NCBI GenBank assembly: GCA_023261545.1
Contig: JAHFOS010000003.1
Span: forward strand, 1 to 58,278
Reading direction: 5' to 3'
Origin: a bacterium
GTDB lineage: Bacteria; Planctomycetota; JADGBV01
DNA length: 58,278 nucleotides
In this document: in pieces, positions 42,506 to 50,671 of the stretch
Layout of the letters: each line of letters opens with the position of its first letter
Position numbering within the stretch: position 1 is the first letter of the stretch
The notes under the pieces: generated by a model
Seen by the model: the letters and a program-made list of their open reading frames with translations, nothing else
Told to the model about the DNA's origin: nothing
Databases searched by the model: none
Translations under genes and position numbers: made by a program

Positions 42506-42823
42506 TCAGGGTTCCGGCCCCACGAGGTTGAATTCGGCGCGCACCAGGCGCTCCATGGTGAACCCGTCGCGATCCGCGACCAGGGCGCGGATGGACCGCA
42601 AACGGTGCGCGTCGGCGCGCAGATCCACGAGCTCCCGCTCCTCGCGGGCCATGCGTAGCTCTTCCAGCGACAGCGTGTTCTCCATGGGGCAGACGAGGAA
42701 ACAAAACCACACGCTGGCCACAACGACCATCAGCCAGGAGAAGGCCCGCGCGCTGACCAGTCGCAGCGCGGCGCTCACGCCCCTCGCAAAAGGCAGGTCG
42801 GGCAGATTCAGGATTTCCCCCAC
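42506..42823 (-). CDS. FtsB/DivIC-like septum protein
   Basis: A 105-residue single-pass membrane protein. A short cytosolic N-terminus (MGEILNLPDLPFARGVS) precedes one transmembrane helix (residues ~27-45, WLMVVVASVWFCFLVCP), followed by a charged coiled coil (RMAREERELVDLRADAHRLRS). The C-terminal DGFTMERLVRAEFNLVGPEP matches the conserved DivIC/FtsB end (IE..AR.ELG.V.PGE). These proteins link FtsL and FtsQ at the division site. It ends four bases before fliM. Confidence 0.65.
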   Translation of the reverse strand: MGEILNLPDLPFARGVSAALRLVSARAFSWLMVVVASVWFCFLVCPMENTLSLEELRMAREERELVDLRADAHRLRSIRALVADRDGFTMERLVRAEFNLVGPEP

Positions 42824-42904
42824 GGATTCAAGTCTAAACGGCGGCGGAGGCGGTCAATAAGCCTAACCCGGCAAAGCCGGAACCAAAAAAGACGAAAACG
42901 ATGC

Positions 42905-42971
42905 ACCACAGAGGCACAGAGGACACGGAGAACGCAGGAGAAATTCTCTGTGATCTCTGTGTCTCTGTGGT
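42905..42971. repeat. Short palindromic repeat H (ACCACAGAG type)
   Basis: The 17-base arms at 42905-42921 (ACCACAGAGGCACAGAG) and 42955-42971 (CTCTGTGTCTCTGTGGT) pair with one mismatch across a loop of about 33 bases. It lies between the SpoU-family gene stop and the FtsB-like gene start. A hairpin of this type is common in environmental genomes. Confidence 0.65.
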
Positions 42972-43020
42972 AGAAGTTGTATTCAAATTCCCAACCAGGC
43001 AGAGCTCAAGCGGGAGGAAG

Positions 43021-43079
43021 CGGGAGGAGACAGTCCCTTGCTGCACGGCCACGAGTTTTTCAACTGCCGTTTTCAGGAT
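43021..43079. repeat. Element A, copy 4 (partial, right end)
   Basis: Only the core CAGTCCCTTGC and the right end TTTTTCAACTGCCGTTTTCA (43056-43075) remain, without the matching left arm. The end overlaps the 3' end of the SpoU-family gene, where the element sequence encodes the last residues ENGS and its TGA stop. Confidence 0.65.
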
Positions 43080-43824
43080 GAATCCGGCCGCGCAGCCGAT
43101 CCAGCAGCAGCGCGGCGGCGATGGGCGCGCTCAGGGATTCGAGTCCCCCGGACATTTCGATGGCCAAGGCTCCCGGAGCGGAACGCAGACCTTCGGGAAG
43201 CCCATGCGCTTCGCCGCCCACCACCAGCAGGTTGGGCCGGTCGCGCGCCAATCGCGCCGGAGCGCGGGAAGCCGAGGCGTCGGCGTAGAAACAAGCCCAG
43301 GTTTCCGGCGGCTGCTCGCGGGCCGGCAGGCGCGCCAGGGGAAGATGGAAGACGCTGCCCATGGAAGCGCGGATGACCTTGGGAGAAAAGAAATCCGGGC
43401 CCTCCCCCCATTGGAGGACCGAGGCCGCCCCGAGGCCCCGCGCGCAGCGCACCACGGCGCCGGTATTGGCGGGGTCGCGCCACTCGTAGAGGGCGAGGTG
43501 CAAAGAACCGGGCTGCCCCGCCGGCAGACCGGCGGCGACGGGCGGACGCCGGACGATGGCGAGCACGCCCTCGGGGGTGGCGGTGCTGCAGAGCGCGGCG
43601 AGCGTTTTTTCCGCGACTTCATGCGCGTGGTCGCGCGCGAGAGAGAGCGGCGCGAGGGCGCCGGCGGCGCGCGCGGAAAAAAAGACCGCGACCGGCGGAC
43701 CCATCCGCAGCGCTTCCTTCAGGCACTTGAAGCCCTCGACCAGGCACAAGCCGCGCTCTTCGCCGCAGCGGCGCTGTTGCAATTTGCGCGCCAGCCGCAG
43801 GGGCGCGGAATCCGTCGCCGCCAT
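43060..43824 (-). CDS. TrmH/SpoU-family RNA methyltransferase
   Basis: A 254-residue SPOUT-fold enzyme, with an N-terminal substrate-binding segment (CLVEGFKCLKEALRMG) and a C-terminal knotted domain. Motif 1 is LYEWRDPANTGAVVRCARGLGA, motif 2 LLVVGGEAHGLPE, and motif 3 IEMSGGLESLSAPIAAALLL, where the usual N-V-S is S-A-P. It methylates a ribose 2'-O in tRNA or rRNA using S-adenosylmethionine; the exact target is unknown. The last codons and stop come from a repeat (element A), so the natural C-terminus may have been changed. Confidence 0.8.
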   Translation of the reverse strand: MAATDSAPLRLARKLQQRRCGEERGLCLVEGFKCLKEALRMGPPVAVFFSARAAGALAPLSLARDHAHEVAEKTLAALCSTATPEGVLAIVRRPPVAAGLPAGQPGSLHLALYEWRDPANTGAVVRCARGLGAASVLQWGEGPDFFSPKVIRASMGSVFHLPLARLPAREQPPETWACFYADASASRAPARLARDRPNLLVVGGEAHGLPEGLRSAPGALAIEMSGGLESLSAPIAAALLLDRLRGRIHPENGS

Positions 43825-43859
43825 CAGGGTGCGGGGAACCCGTTCACCGGATTTTTTAT

Positions 43860-43970
43860 CTGGAAAGCAGGAAAGCAGGAAAAAGAGCCAAAAAACACGT
43901 GTCGGCTTCTTTTTTCGACCAGGAAACCCCAGAGAGCTTTTCTGATTTTTCCTGATTTCCCGCTTTCCAG
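43860..43970. repeat. Element E, intact copy (111 bp)
   Basis: The ends CTGGAAAGCAGGAAAGCAGG (43860) and CCTGATTTCCCGCTTTCCAG (to 43970) are inverted repeats. The interior contains GAGCCAAAAAACACGTGTCG. A second copy at 51642-52007, in reverse orientation, is interrupted by a D element. It lies between the SpoU-family gene start and lolD. Confidence 0.7.
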
Positions 43971-44009
43971 ATTCAAGTTGATTCTTTGCATTTTAGCCCG
44001 GCTGAACCA

Positions 44010-44690
44010 TTACAGAGCGGGAAGCAGACGGTGCGAGCGCAGCTCGCAGCGCAGGTCCGCCGCCGCCGCGAGTTCGAGGTTGTGCGTGACCAGCAGCACC
44101 GCGCTGCCCTCGTCGCGCGCCAGCGCGAACAGCTCTTCCATGACCTTGCGTCCCAAGCCCGGATCGAGGTTGCCGGTGGGCTCGTCGAGCAGCAGCAGGG
44201 CCGGACGATTCAGCAAGGCCCGGCACAGGGCCGCGCGCTGCGCCTCGCCGCCGCTGAGCGTGGGCGGATAGGCGGCGGCGAGATCCGCGATGCCTAGGCG
44301 CTCCAGCAGGCCGCGCGCGCGCGCGTCGAGCGCGCGCGTTTCCCCGCGGCGCGCGGCGGGAAGCAGCACGTTTTCCAGCAGGGTGAACTCATTCAGCAGT
44401 AGATGCCGCTGAAAGGCGAAACCCAGCTTGGCGGCGCGGAAGTCCTCGCGCGCCGCGCGTTTCCAGGCGCCGACGTTTTCGCCCGCGTAGCGGATCTCGC
44501 CCGCGTCCGGGCGATCCACCAAGCCCACGAGGTGCAGCAGCGTGCTTTTCCCCGAGCCGCTCGGCCCGGTGAGGCTCATGACCGCGCCGGCCGGGAGCGC
44601 GAAGTCCACGTTGTCCAGGACGGCCTTGGCGCCCGCCCGCCCCTCGCGGTAGCTTTTCGCGAGGCCGCGAACTTCAAGCAGCGCCGTCAT
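44010..44690 (-). CDS. lolD: LolD-like ABC transporter ATP-binding protein
   Basis: A 226-residue ATPase from the ATG at 44690. Walker A is GPSGSGKST (42-50), the Q-loop glutamine is in FAFQRHLLLNEFTLLENV, the signature is LSGGE (145-149), Walker B is LLLLDEP (D169), and the switch histidine is in LLVTHN. Length and the LLNEFTLLENV segment fit the LolD/MacB (o-228) subfamily, which extracts lipoproteins from the inner membrane or powers similar export. No permease gene is adjacent, so the LolC/E partner must be elsewhere. D-loop NLD is present. Confidence 0.85.
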   Translation of the reverse strand: MTALLEVRGLAKSYREGRAGAKAVLDNVDFALPAGAVMSLTGPSGSGKSTLLHLVGLVDRPDAGEIRYAGENVGAWKRAAREDFRAAKLGFAFQRHLLLNEFTLLENVLLPAARRGETRALDARARGLLERLGIADLAAAYPPTLSGGEAQRAALCRALLNRPALLLLDEPTGNLDPGLGRKVMEELFALARDEGSAVLLVTHNLELAAAADLRCELRSHRLLPAL

Positions 44691-44709
44691 TGTCGTGCTA
44701 CCGGGGGGA

Positions 44710-44800
44710 TTTTCCACAGAGGACACAGATTAACACAGATAATCATCAATCTGGGCAGACTTTTTAATCGGTGCCCATCGGTGTCATCTGTGGATAAATC
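44710..44800. repeat. Palindromic repeat F, copy 2 (core of element D)
   Basis: TTTTCCACAGAGGACACAGA (44710) pairs with ATCTGTGGATAAA (to 44798) through a loop. It shares CACAGATTAACACAGATAAT and TTTTTAATCGG with the four D elements but lacks their GGCTCATCC ends, so it is probably a truncated relative. It lies between the zinc-ribbon gene stop and the lolD start. Confidence 0.65.
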
Positions 44801-44868
44801 CGAACTGAGGGCGCAGAGAGCCAATTTCCACCTCGGGACGCCGCGCGTTTTGGGGCGCGGGCATGTCA

Positions 44869-45594
44869 TTAATCCTGCGGCGCGGAAATGAGCGAGGCCA
44901 TGAAGAGGATGCGCCCGCAGGAGTTGCACAGCACGAGCTCCTGCTGCATCTTCACCCGCTCCACGGTGTCGAGGGTGACGATGGAGTAGCAGCCGGTGCA
45001 GGTGCGGCCGTCGAGCTCGGCCAGGGGCTTCTTGTCCGGCAGTTTGAGCAAGCGCTGGTAGGCCGCCAGCACTTCGCGGCGCACGGCGGATTCGTAAGAG
45101 CTGCGCTTGCCCTTGAGCTCCTCGACCTCGGGCTGGTGGCGCGCGACCTCGACATCGTGCTCCTGTTTGATGATGGCGACGCGCGCGCGTTCCTTTTCGA
45201 TGCGCGCCGCGTAGTCGCCCACCGTTTTCTGCAATTCATCAATGGCGGTGAGCAGCGCCATGCCGTCGTTCTCAAGTCCCGCGATGGTTTCGCGGATGGT
45301 CTGGAGCTGGTTCTTCATGGCATCGTAGGTGCGCTGGTCCTTCATGCTCAGCAACTGGTAGCTCATCTCCTTGTAGCGATGCTCCAGGGCCTTGATTTCA
45401 TTATCCACGCGCTGGGAATCGAGCTGCTTCGCCTTGAGTTCGCGGCTCTTGCCGTCAAGTTGCTGAGTCGCCGTGGCCAGGCGCGCCTCGTCCTGCGCGA
45501 TGGTGCGGTGGCGTTCTTCAAGGTGGCCGAGGATCTCGTGGATCTTGCGATCAAATCCGTGCAGGGTGACCAGCTTGAAGATTTCCTCTTTCAT
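44869..45594 (-). CDS. Coiled-coil protein with C4 zinc ribbon (DUF164/zf-RING_7)
   Basis: A 241-residue protein from the ATG at 45594. Residues ~5-180 are a long heptad-rich coiled coil (DEARLATATQQLDGKSRELK...). The C-terminal zinc ribbon has two C-x2-C pairs, CTGCYSIV and CNSCGRILF. The family is present in many bacteria and in chlamydiae (CT398), and is thought to bind nucleic acid or partner proteins; its exact role is not settled. In chlamydia it associates with sigma-54 and export components. Confidence 0.8.
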   Translation of the reverse strand: MKEEIFKLVTLHGFDRKIHEILGHLEERHRTIAQDEARLATATQQLDGKSRELKAKQLDSQRVDNEIKALEHRYKEMSYQLLSMKDQRTYDAMKNQLQTIRETIAGLENDGMALLTAIDELQKTVGDYAARIEKERARVAIIKQEHDVEVARHQPEVEELKGKRSSYESAVRREVLAAYQRLLKLPDKKPLAELDGRTCTGCYSIVTLDTVERVKMQQELVLCNSCGRILFMASLISAPQD

Positions 45595-45790
45595 GGGCTC
45601 CGCGGAAGAAGGGCACCATCTTGGCAAGCCGGGACTTTCTTCAAGAGGCCCGCCGCGGGGCACCGCACACACTTGGGACATAGTTTCACAATTCACCGCA
45701 ATATCGCTTCACAATTCACATTATTTTTAGCGCCTTACGCATTTCCTTCTTTGGAAAAACGCGGCATGTGAGTTGTCTTCTCCGCGCTCC

Positions 45791-46064
45791 CCGCGTCTCC
45801 GCGTGCAAGAAAATTTGTAAGCGTTCAGCCCTTTTGGAGCCACGACAAGGCTTTCCCTGCCGTTCGCCCTGAGCTTGTCGAAGGGTGGACTGCGCCGATG
45901 GCACGGCCCGTTCATGCTTCGACAGGCTCAGCACGAACGGGCCTGGCTTCTGGTGCCACAATGCATAGGCGCGAATCGTGTGCTGAACGCTTACAAAATT
46001 TTTGCGTTCGGCGCTGGCGTGAAAAATGAAAAGCAGACGGGGATTTATTCACGCGGAGACGCGG
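45791..46064. repeat. Palindromic repeat C (CCGCGTCTCCGCGTG type) split by element B copy 2
   Basis: The arms CCGCGTCTCCGCGTG (45791-45805) and CACGCGGAGACGCGG (46050-46064) are a perfect 15-base inverted repeat. Element B copy 2 is inserted between them at 45817-45994. Without it the palindrome spans about 90 bases. It occupies the gap between the zinc-ribbon gene and the GGDEF gene, which diverge. Open frames across this region are only repeat translations. Confidence 0.7.
45817..45994. mobile_element. Element B, copy 2: IS66-like MITE (178 bp)
   Basis: It has terminal inverted repeats GTAAGCGTTCA and TGAACGCTTAC, the same interior palindrome as copy 1, and perfect 7-base direct repeats AAAATTT (45810-45816 and 45995-46001) on either side. 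The interior differs from copy 1 by several bases, so the two copies are not recent duplicates of each other. Confidence 0.75.
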
Positions 46065-46158
46065 AGGGGGAGGCGGCGTTTGACGTCTTGTTGGATTCCG
46101 GCTGCCAGGTTAGTAGCACGCGCAGGTGTCACATCCTTGCCGGTCTTAGGATGCCCGC

Positions 46159-47223
46159 ATGCGCGCGTCCGCCGTCACGGGGGATTTCTATCTGGGCAAA
46201 CTCGCCGAGCTGAGCGCCGTGCTGGCACGGGTGCAACCCGGATCGGAACCTTTTTTCGCGGGGCCGCTGCAACTCGTCCAGGAAGCCATGGGTTTCACGG
46301 TGAGCGTCCTCTACCGCGTGGAGAATACGGTGGATCGCACGCTCATCCTCGAGGTGGCGGAGGTGCTCGATCCGGCGGGCCGGCGCCGCGCGCTCGTGCG
46401 CGGGGCGCGCCTCGCCATCAACCTCGATCATCCGGATCCCGCTTTCCGCAATGAGGCGCGGGCCTTCCTCAGCCGCGAGGTCGCCGCCGTCAACGTGCCG
46501 GGGGCGGGATGCGACATCGCGGGCTATATCACCGCCGGCGAGACCAGCGCGGAGGCCTACCTGCTGGCCGGGGATTTCGTGGGTCTGGACGCCGAAATTG
46601 CGGAAGCGGATCGCCGCGTTTTCGAAATCGCCACGGGACTGCTGAGCGCGCTGCTGATGAAAGCCCACTTCCAGCGGCGCGCCGACCACGACCGCCTCAC
46701 CGGCCTGCTAAGCTCCGCGCGCATCCGCGCCGAGCTCGAAGTCGCCCTGCGGCGCTGCGCGCGCCGGCCCGCGCGCGCTCTGGCGGTGGCGCTGGCCGAC
46801 GTTGACCATTTCAAGCGCATCAACGATGGTCACGGCCACCTCCAGGGCGACGCCGTGCTCGAGGAGCTGGGAAAGCTCATCGCCACGGCGTTGCGCGCGG
46901 GGCAGGATCACGCCGGCCGCTACGGCGGCGAGGAATTCCTGATCCTCCTGGAGGACACTTCCCCCGAAGCCGCGCGCGCCATCCTGGAGCGCCTGCGCCT
47001 GGCGGTGGAACGCCATCCCTTTCGCGGCGTGGGCCCCGACGGCCGGCCGCTCCTTGAAGGCACGTTGCCGGCCACGATTTCCATCGGCGCCTGGTGGCCC
47101 GAAGACGAAAGCCCCATCCCCGAGGCGGCCGCGGTGCTGGCGGCTGCCGACCGCGCGCTTTACTTGGCCAAACACGCGGGCCGCAACCGCGTGTGTTTTT
47201 TGGGCCCTGGGGCTGAAAAATAA
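46159..47223 (+). CDS. Diguanylate cyclase (GAF-like sensor plus GGDEF)
   Basis: A 354-residue protein. Residues ~10-165 look like a GAF-type sensor (LVQEAMGFTVSVLYRVEN...). The GGDEF domain runs from about 175 to 348: DRLTGLLSSARIRAELE, ADVDHFKRINDGHGHLQGDAVL with the metal-binding and GTP-contacting residues, and the active-site motif YGGEEF (256-260). The preceding RAGQD does not form a canonical R-x-x-D inhibitory site. It makes cyclic di-GMP from GTP. The stop codon TAA lies within an 8-base target duplication of a D element inserted directly after it. Confidence 0.9.
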   Translation: MRASAVTGDFYLGKLAELSAVLARVQPGSEPFFAGPLQLVQEAMGFTVSVLYRVENTVDRTLILEVAEVLDPAGRRRALVRGARLAINLDHPDPAFRNEARAFLSREVAAVNVPGAGCDIAGYITAGETSAEAYLLAGDFVGLDAEIAEADRRVFEIATGLLSALLMKAHFQRRADHDRLTGLLSSARIRAELEVALRRCARRPARALAVALADVDHFKRINDGHGHLQGDAVLEELGKLIATALRAGQDHAGRYGGEEFLILLEDTSPEAARAILERLRLAVERHPFRGVGPDGRPLLEGTLPATISIGAWWPEDESPIPEAAAVLAAADRALYLAKHAGRNRVCFLGPGAEK

Positions 47224-47467
47224 GGCTCATCCGAATAGTGCGTACTTTTCCAGAATTTTCACGCCGGTGCCTGGTCGAGCAAGATCGGAACCCAATCGAG
47301 TTGCCAGGGGGATTTTCCACAGATTGCACAGATTAACACAGATAATAATCAAGCAGGGCCGTCCTTTTTAATCCATGTAATCTGTGGATGCTTTCAAGTT
47401 TGGAGCGCAGCGGACCAAGAAAAACAGAGCGGACACTGCCCAGAAGTACGCATGAGTCGGATGAGCC
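47224..47467. mobile_element. Element D, copy 1: ISL3-like MITE (244 bp)
   Basis: Terminal inverted repeats begin GGCTCATCCGA and continue TGCGTACTT (21 of 24 bases match between ends). Perfect 8-base direct repeats AAAAATAA flank the element (47216-47223 and 47468-47475). The interior carries the CCACAGATT...ATCTGTGGATG palindrome. GGCTC-type termini with AT-rich 8-base duplications match the ISL3 family. It begins immediately after the TAA of the diguanylate cyclase gene, and the duplication contains that stop codon. No coding capacity. Confidence 0.8.
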
Positions 47468-47564
47468 AAAAATAAAAGCCGACACCGGGTTGAAAAAATG
47501 CGGCGCGGAGGATGATGCGGCATGGAGAAAGGCGGCTGGTGCTGATCATCGCAAGGGCGGCGTC

Positions 47565-47957
47565 GTGAGCGCGGAGCAGGCGCCCCGCGCCTTGTCCCGC
47601 ATCCTGGCCGTGGAAGATCAGAAGATCATGCACCTGATGTTCGACCGCGCCTTCGAGGGCAGCGAATTCGTGGTCGATCATGCCTACGACGGTCCCGAGG
47701 CCTTGGCCAAACTGCGCAACGGAAATTATTGCGCCCTGCTGCTGGATTTGCATCTGCCCGAGATGAACGGCATTGATCTGCTGAAAACCCTCCGCCAGTC
47801 GCACCCCGCGCTCGGCGTCATCATCATCACCGCCGACAGGGACGAAGCGCTGATGGAGGAAGCGCGCGGCCTCGGGGTGCGCGAGTTCATCATCAAGCCC
47901 GTCACCGAGCGTGACCGGCTCCTCGGCGCCGTGCGGCGCCTGGCTGGCGAAGTCTAG
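47565..47957 (+). CDS. Single-domain response regulator (CheY-like receiver)
   Basis: A 130-residue receiver domain from the GTG at 47565; longer upstream frames run into the D element. The acidic pocket is ILAVEDQK (E17, D18), the phospho-acceptor is D61 in LLLDLHLPEMNG, the conserved threonine is in IIITADRDE, and the lysine is K111 in FIIKPVT. There is no output domain. It lies between the diguanylate cyclase and the TonB receptor genes and could be the partner of the sensor kinase encoded 4 kb downstream. Confidence 0.85.
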   Translation: MSAEQAPRALSRILAVEDQKIMHLMFDRAFEGSEFVVDHAYDGPEALAKLRNGNYCALLLDLHLPEMNGIDLLKTLRQSHPALGVIIITADRDEALMEEARGLGVREFIIKPVTERDRLLGAVRRLAGEV

Positions 47958-48069
47958 GCGGGCCATGGCCGGGCGCATCGGGGTTCTCAGGAGTGGGAAT
48001 TTCCATAGTCACTGCTCAGGCCGATCCCCCTCTCCCAGGTTGGATAGTGGCACAAGCCATCTCTGATCT

Positions 48070-48218
48070 CCCTCTCCCTCCGGGAGAGGGCAGGGTGAGG
48101 GGAAGGCACTGTCTGCGAAATAATTTTGCAAGCGCGTTCCGTATTGTTATCCGTCTTAGTTGCCTCTCGATTTTGGTGATACAAAACCCCTCACCCCGGC
48201 CCTCTCCCGGAGGGAGAG
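48070..48218. repeat. Palindromic repeat G (CTCTCCCTCCGGGAGAGG type)
   Basis: The arms CCTCTCCCTCCGGGAGAGGG (48071) and CCCTCTCCCGGAGGGAGAG (to 48218) are inverted copies extending into GGTGAGGGG/CCCCTCACC, about 32 bases each. The whole forms a long hairpin before the TonB receptor gene, ending some 45 bases from its start. This repeat type is common in many bacterial genomes. Confidence 0.7.
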
Positions 48219-48264
48219 AGAGCTTGCCGAGACTTGATCCGTTAATTTCCATATAAGGGCGCAC

Positions 48265-50436
48265 GTGTTTCGCAGATCCGTCATGGTCCCCGCGCTGATC
48301 CTCGCCGGCATGGCGGTCGTGGGCCTGGACCGCGTTGCGGTGGCGCAGGCCGAAGAAGGAACCAGGGCTATCTCGACCGCCCGGTCCCGCCGTGCCTTGG
48401 CAGGCAGGCCCCCCGCGGCGCGGACTGAGGCGCAAGCGGACGAGCGTGCCATTTCAGAGCGCCAGCCCTTGAATGCCACGGCCGTCGCGACGGAAAAAGG
48501 CGAGGCCGCCGAAGAATTGCGGCTTTTTGATGAGATATCCCCGGTGAGCTTCGCCGCGCTCAAGGAGCCCATCCGGCGCGAACGGGCGCCCAACACCACC
48601 TACGTCTTCGCGGGGCGCGAACTGCGGGAACGGGGTATCCTGACGCTCAGGGATCTGCTGCGGCGCATTCCGGGATCCCAGGTGAACCCCCAGCGCCAGG
48701 GGCACGACGTGGCCTGGTTCCGCGGCGTACAGGCCCGCTACAACGACAAGATCCTGCTGGTGGTGGACGGCGTGCCCGTGCGCGACTACTTTTACGGCAA
48801 TTTCCTGCTGGACGAGATGCACCCGGTGGAGGAAATGGAGCGCGTTGAAATCGTGATGGGCCCCGGCTCCGTGCTCTACGGCGCCAATGCCTTCGCTGGC
48901 GTCATCAATATCACCACCTTCAAGCAGGGCGGCGAGGCCAGCGCCCGCTACGGCTCCCACGGCAGCGCCCAGGCCAGCGCGCGGCATGGCGCGCAGGGCC
49001 TGTCGGTCTTCGGCTCGCGGCTGCGGGTCACGGACGGCTTCGCGCCCACTTACGGCCGGGACGGCCTGGCGCGACGCGTTGCGCAGAACCAGGATCGCGA
49101 TCTCACCCGTTTCAACGTGGGGCTCACCCTGAACGACGCGCTCACCATGGCCATCGGCCGCACGGAGTACACTTACCCTTACGCCTATTCGAGTTTCGAC
49201 AGCGACCGTTTGAACCGGCGCGTGCCCACGACGACCTCGCTGCGCTACGCGACCCCAGAGGCCAAGGGCGAGGCGTGCATGTCGGACTTTGAAATCCTCG
49301 CGTATCACGTCCATTACGAGTTCTCCCAGAGCACCTTCAAGGTGAGCAAAAGCGGCGCCGTGGCGCCGAAAAGCGCGGAGGACGAATACCGTGACAACCG
49401 TTATTATGGCGTGGACGCGCTGTGGCGCCGCCACCATGGGGCTCACGGCCTGCTTTTCGGCCTGTCCCTCCAGGGGGACTCCCCCACCAGCCAGAACTAC
49501 AGCGAAGTTTACAAATACACCGCGGGCGGTGCGCGCGTCTTCGACAAACGCCTGGAAACCCTGGCCTATCCTCAGGACAGATACCTGAACTATGCGGCCT
49601 ATATCCAGGACTACTGGGCGCTGGGGCCCGACCTCGCCATCACCCTGGGGGGCAGGTACGACATTCAAGATCGTTTTGACGATGAGGTTTCCTACCGCGC
49701 CGGCCTGGTGCGCTCTTTCGGGGAAATCGCCGTCAAAGGCCTGGTGGGTACGGCTTTTCGCATCCCCAGTTACCGCGAGTTCCAAAAACTGGAAGACGGA
49801 ATCCCCGCCTACGACACCAGCCTCAAAACCGAGCACCTGCAGACCTTCGAGCTGGCGCTGGAGCGCAAGACGGCGCGCGCGGACCTGCTGGTCACGGGTT
49901 TCTACAATATCTACCGGGACTACATTGACGACCGCTTCGTGGCCACGGCCAGCGACGAGGTTTATTTCAATTTCCCGCGCCTGGACACGCGCGGCATCGA
50001 GGTCTCCAGCGAGCATTGGAGCCCCGGCCGGCGCGTGGGTTTGCTCCAGGGCCTCGCCTACACGCAGCGCCACGCCAAGGGCGGCGTCACCAACCAGCAG
50101 GGGCTTTCCCCGTGGTCGGGATTCGCCGGGCTGCGCTGGCTCCCCGAACCCCGGCTGGAGCTGGGCTCGGACCTGCTTTTCGCCTCGCGGCGCAAAGTGA
50201 ATGCGGACTATCAGAGCGCCGTTCCCGTGGCTCAGAGGGGTGCGGGTCTGCCCCGGGGCTACGCCGTGATCGACGCCCACGCCAGCCTGCAAATCCGGCC
50301 CCAGATGCGCTTGCGCCTCGCCGCGCGCAACCTCGCCAATGTCAAGTATGCGAGCCCCCATTTTGGGCCATCTTCCGGATACGATTACGCATGGCCCGGA
50401 GCCGAATTCGATTTGAGCCTGGCCGCGGAATGGTGA
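48265..50436 (+). CDS. TonB-dependent outer-membrane receptor
   Basis: A 723-residue outer-membrane protein starting at GTG 48265, with a signal peptide (MFRRSVMVPALILAGMAVVG). The plug domain (~110-230) shows GILTLRDLLRRIPGSQVNPQ, KILLVVDGVPVRD and VERVEIVMGPGSVLYGANAFAGVINI. The beta-barrel follows, ending in LSLAAEW with a terminal aromatic residue as expected for BAM assembly. The substrate is unknown; the short size and plug fit the cirA/fepA-like group. It is followed by an exported substrate-binding protein gene and a sensor kinase gene, suggesting uptake or sensing of one compound. Confidence 0.85.
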   Translation: MFRRSVMVPALILAGMAVVGLDRVAVAQAEEGTRAISTARSRRALAGRPPAARTEAQADERAISERQPLNATAVATEKGEAAEELRLFDEISPVSFAALKEPIRRERAPNTTYVFAGRELRERGILTLRDLLRRIPGSQVNPQRQGHDVAWFRGVQARYNDKILLVVDGVPVRDYFYGNFLLDEMHPVEEMERVEIVMGPGSVLYGANAFAGVINITTFKQGGEASARYGSHGSAQASARHGAQGLSVFGSRLRVTDGFAPTYGRDGLARRVAQNQDRDLTRFNVGLTLNDALTMAIGRTEYTYPYAYSSFDSDRLNRRVPTTTSLRYATPEAKGEACMSDFEILAYHVHYEFSQSTFKVSKSGAVAPKSAEDEYRDNRYYGVDALWRRHHGAHGLLFGLSLQGDSPTSQNYSEVYKYTAGGARVFDKRLETLAYPQDRYLNYAAYIQDYWALGPDLAITLGGRYDIQDRFDDEVSYRAGLVRSFGEIAVKGLVGTAFRIPSYREFQKLEDGIPAYDTSLKTEHLQTFELALERKTARADLLVTGFYNIYRDYIDDRFVATASDEVYFNFPRLDTRGIEVSSEHWSPGRRVGLLQGLAYTQRHAKGGVTNQQGLSPWSGFAGLRWLPEPRLELGSDLLFASRRKVNADYQSAVPVAQRGAGLPRGYAVIDAHASLQIRPQMRLRLAARNLANVKYASPHFGPSSGYDYAWPGAEFDLSLAAEW

Positions 50437-50461
50437 GGCGCGCTGCCAAGCTAAGCAATTA

Positions 50462-50660
50462 GTAAGCGTCCATCCCATGATTCGCGCTTGCGTATTGCGA
50501 TGTCAGCAGCCAGGCCCGTTCGTGCTGAGCTTGTCGAAGCACGAACGGGCCGTGTCGTCAGCGCCGTCCGCCCCCTTCGACTATGCTCAGGACAGGCTTC
50601 GACAAGCTCATCCCCCAAAACTGGGGATAAAGGGCGAACGGCGGGGGGGGCCCTGTCGTG
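50462..50660. repeat. Element B, copy 3 (degraded, inverted)
   Basis: Starting GTAAGCGTCCATCCCATGAT, this is the reverse-complement of the right end of element B copy 1. The interior palindrome CGTTCGTGCTGAGCTTGTCG is present twice, but the second terminal end is missing or diverged. It fills the gap between the TonB receptor gene and the substrate-binding protein gene, and produces spurious upstream extensions of the latter's frame. Confidence 0.65.
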
Positions 50661-50671
50661 GCACCAAAGTG

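Noticed and set aside
44010-44690. lolD as part of a complete lipoprotein exporter operon
   Set aside because: Neither flanking gene encodes a membrane permease; the neighbours are an RNA methyltransferase and a zinc-ribbon protein.
45875-46213. A 112-codon open frame upstream of the diguanylate cyclase
   Set aside because: It translates element B and palindrome C (RQAQHERA is a hallmark of translated repeat DNA), so it is not a gene.
50477-50671. Upstream extension of the substrate-binding protein frame
   Set aside because: These codons lie in the degraded element B copy; the signal peptide starts at the GTG at 50672.
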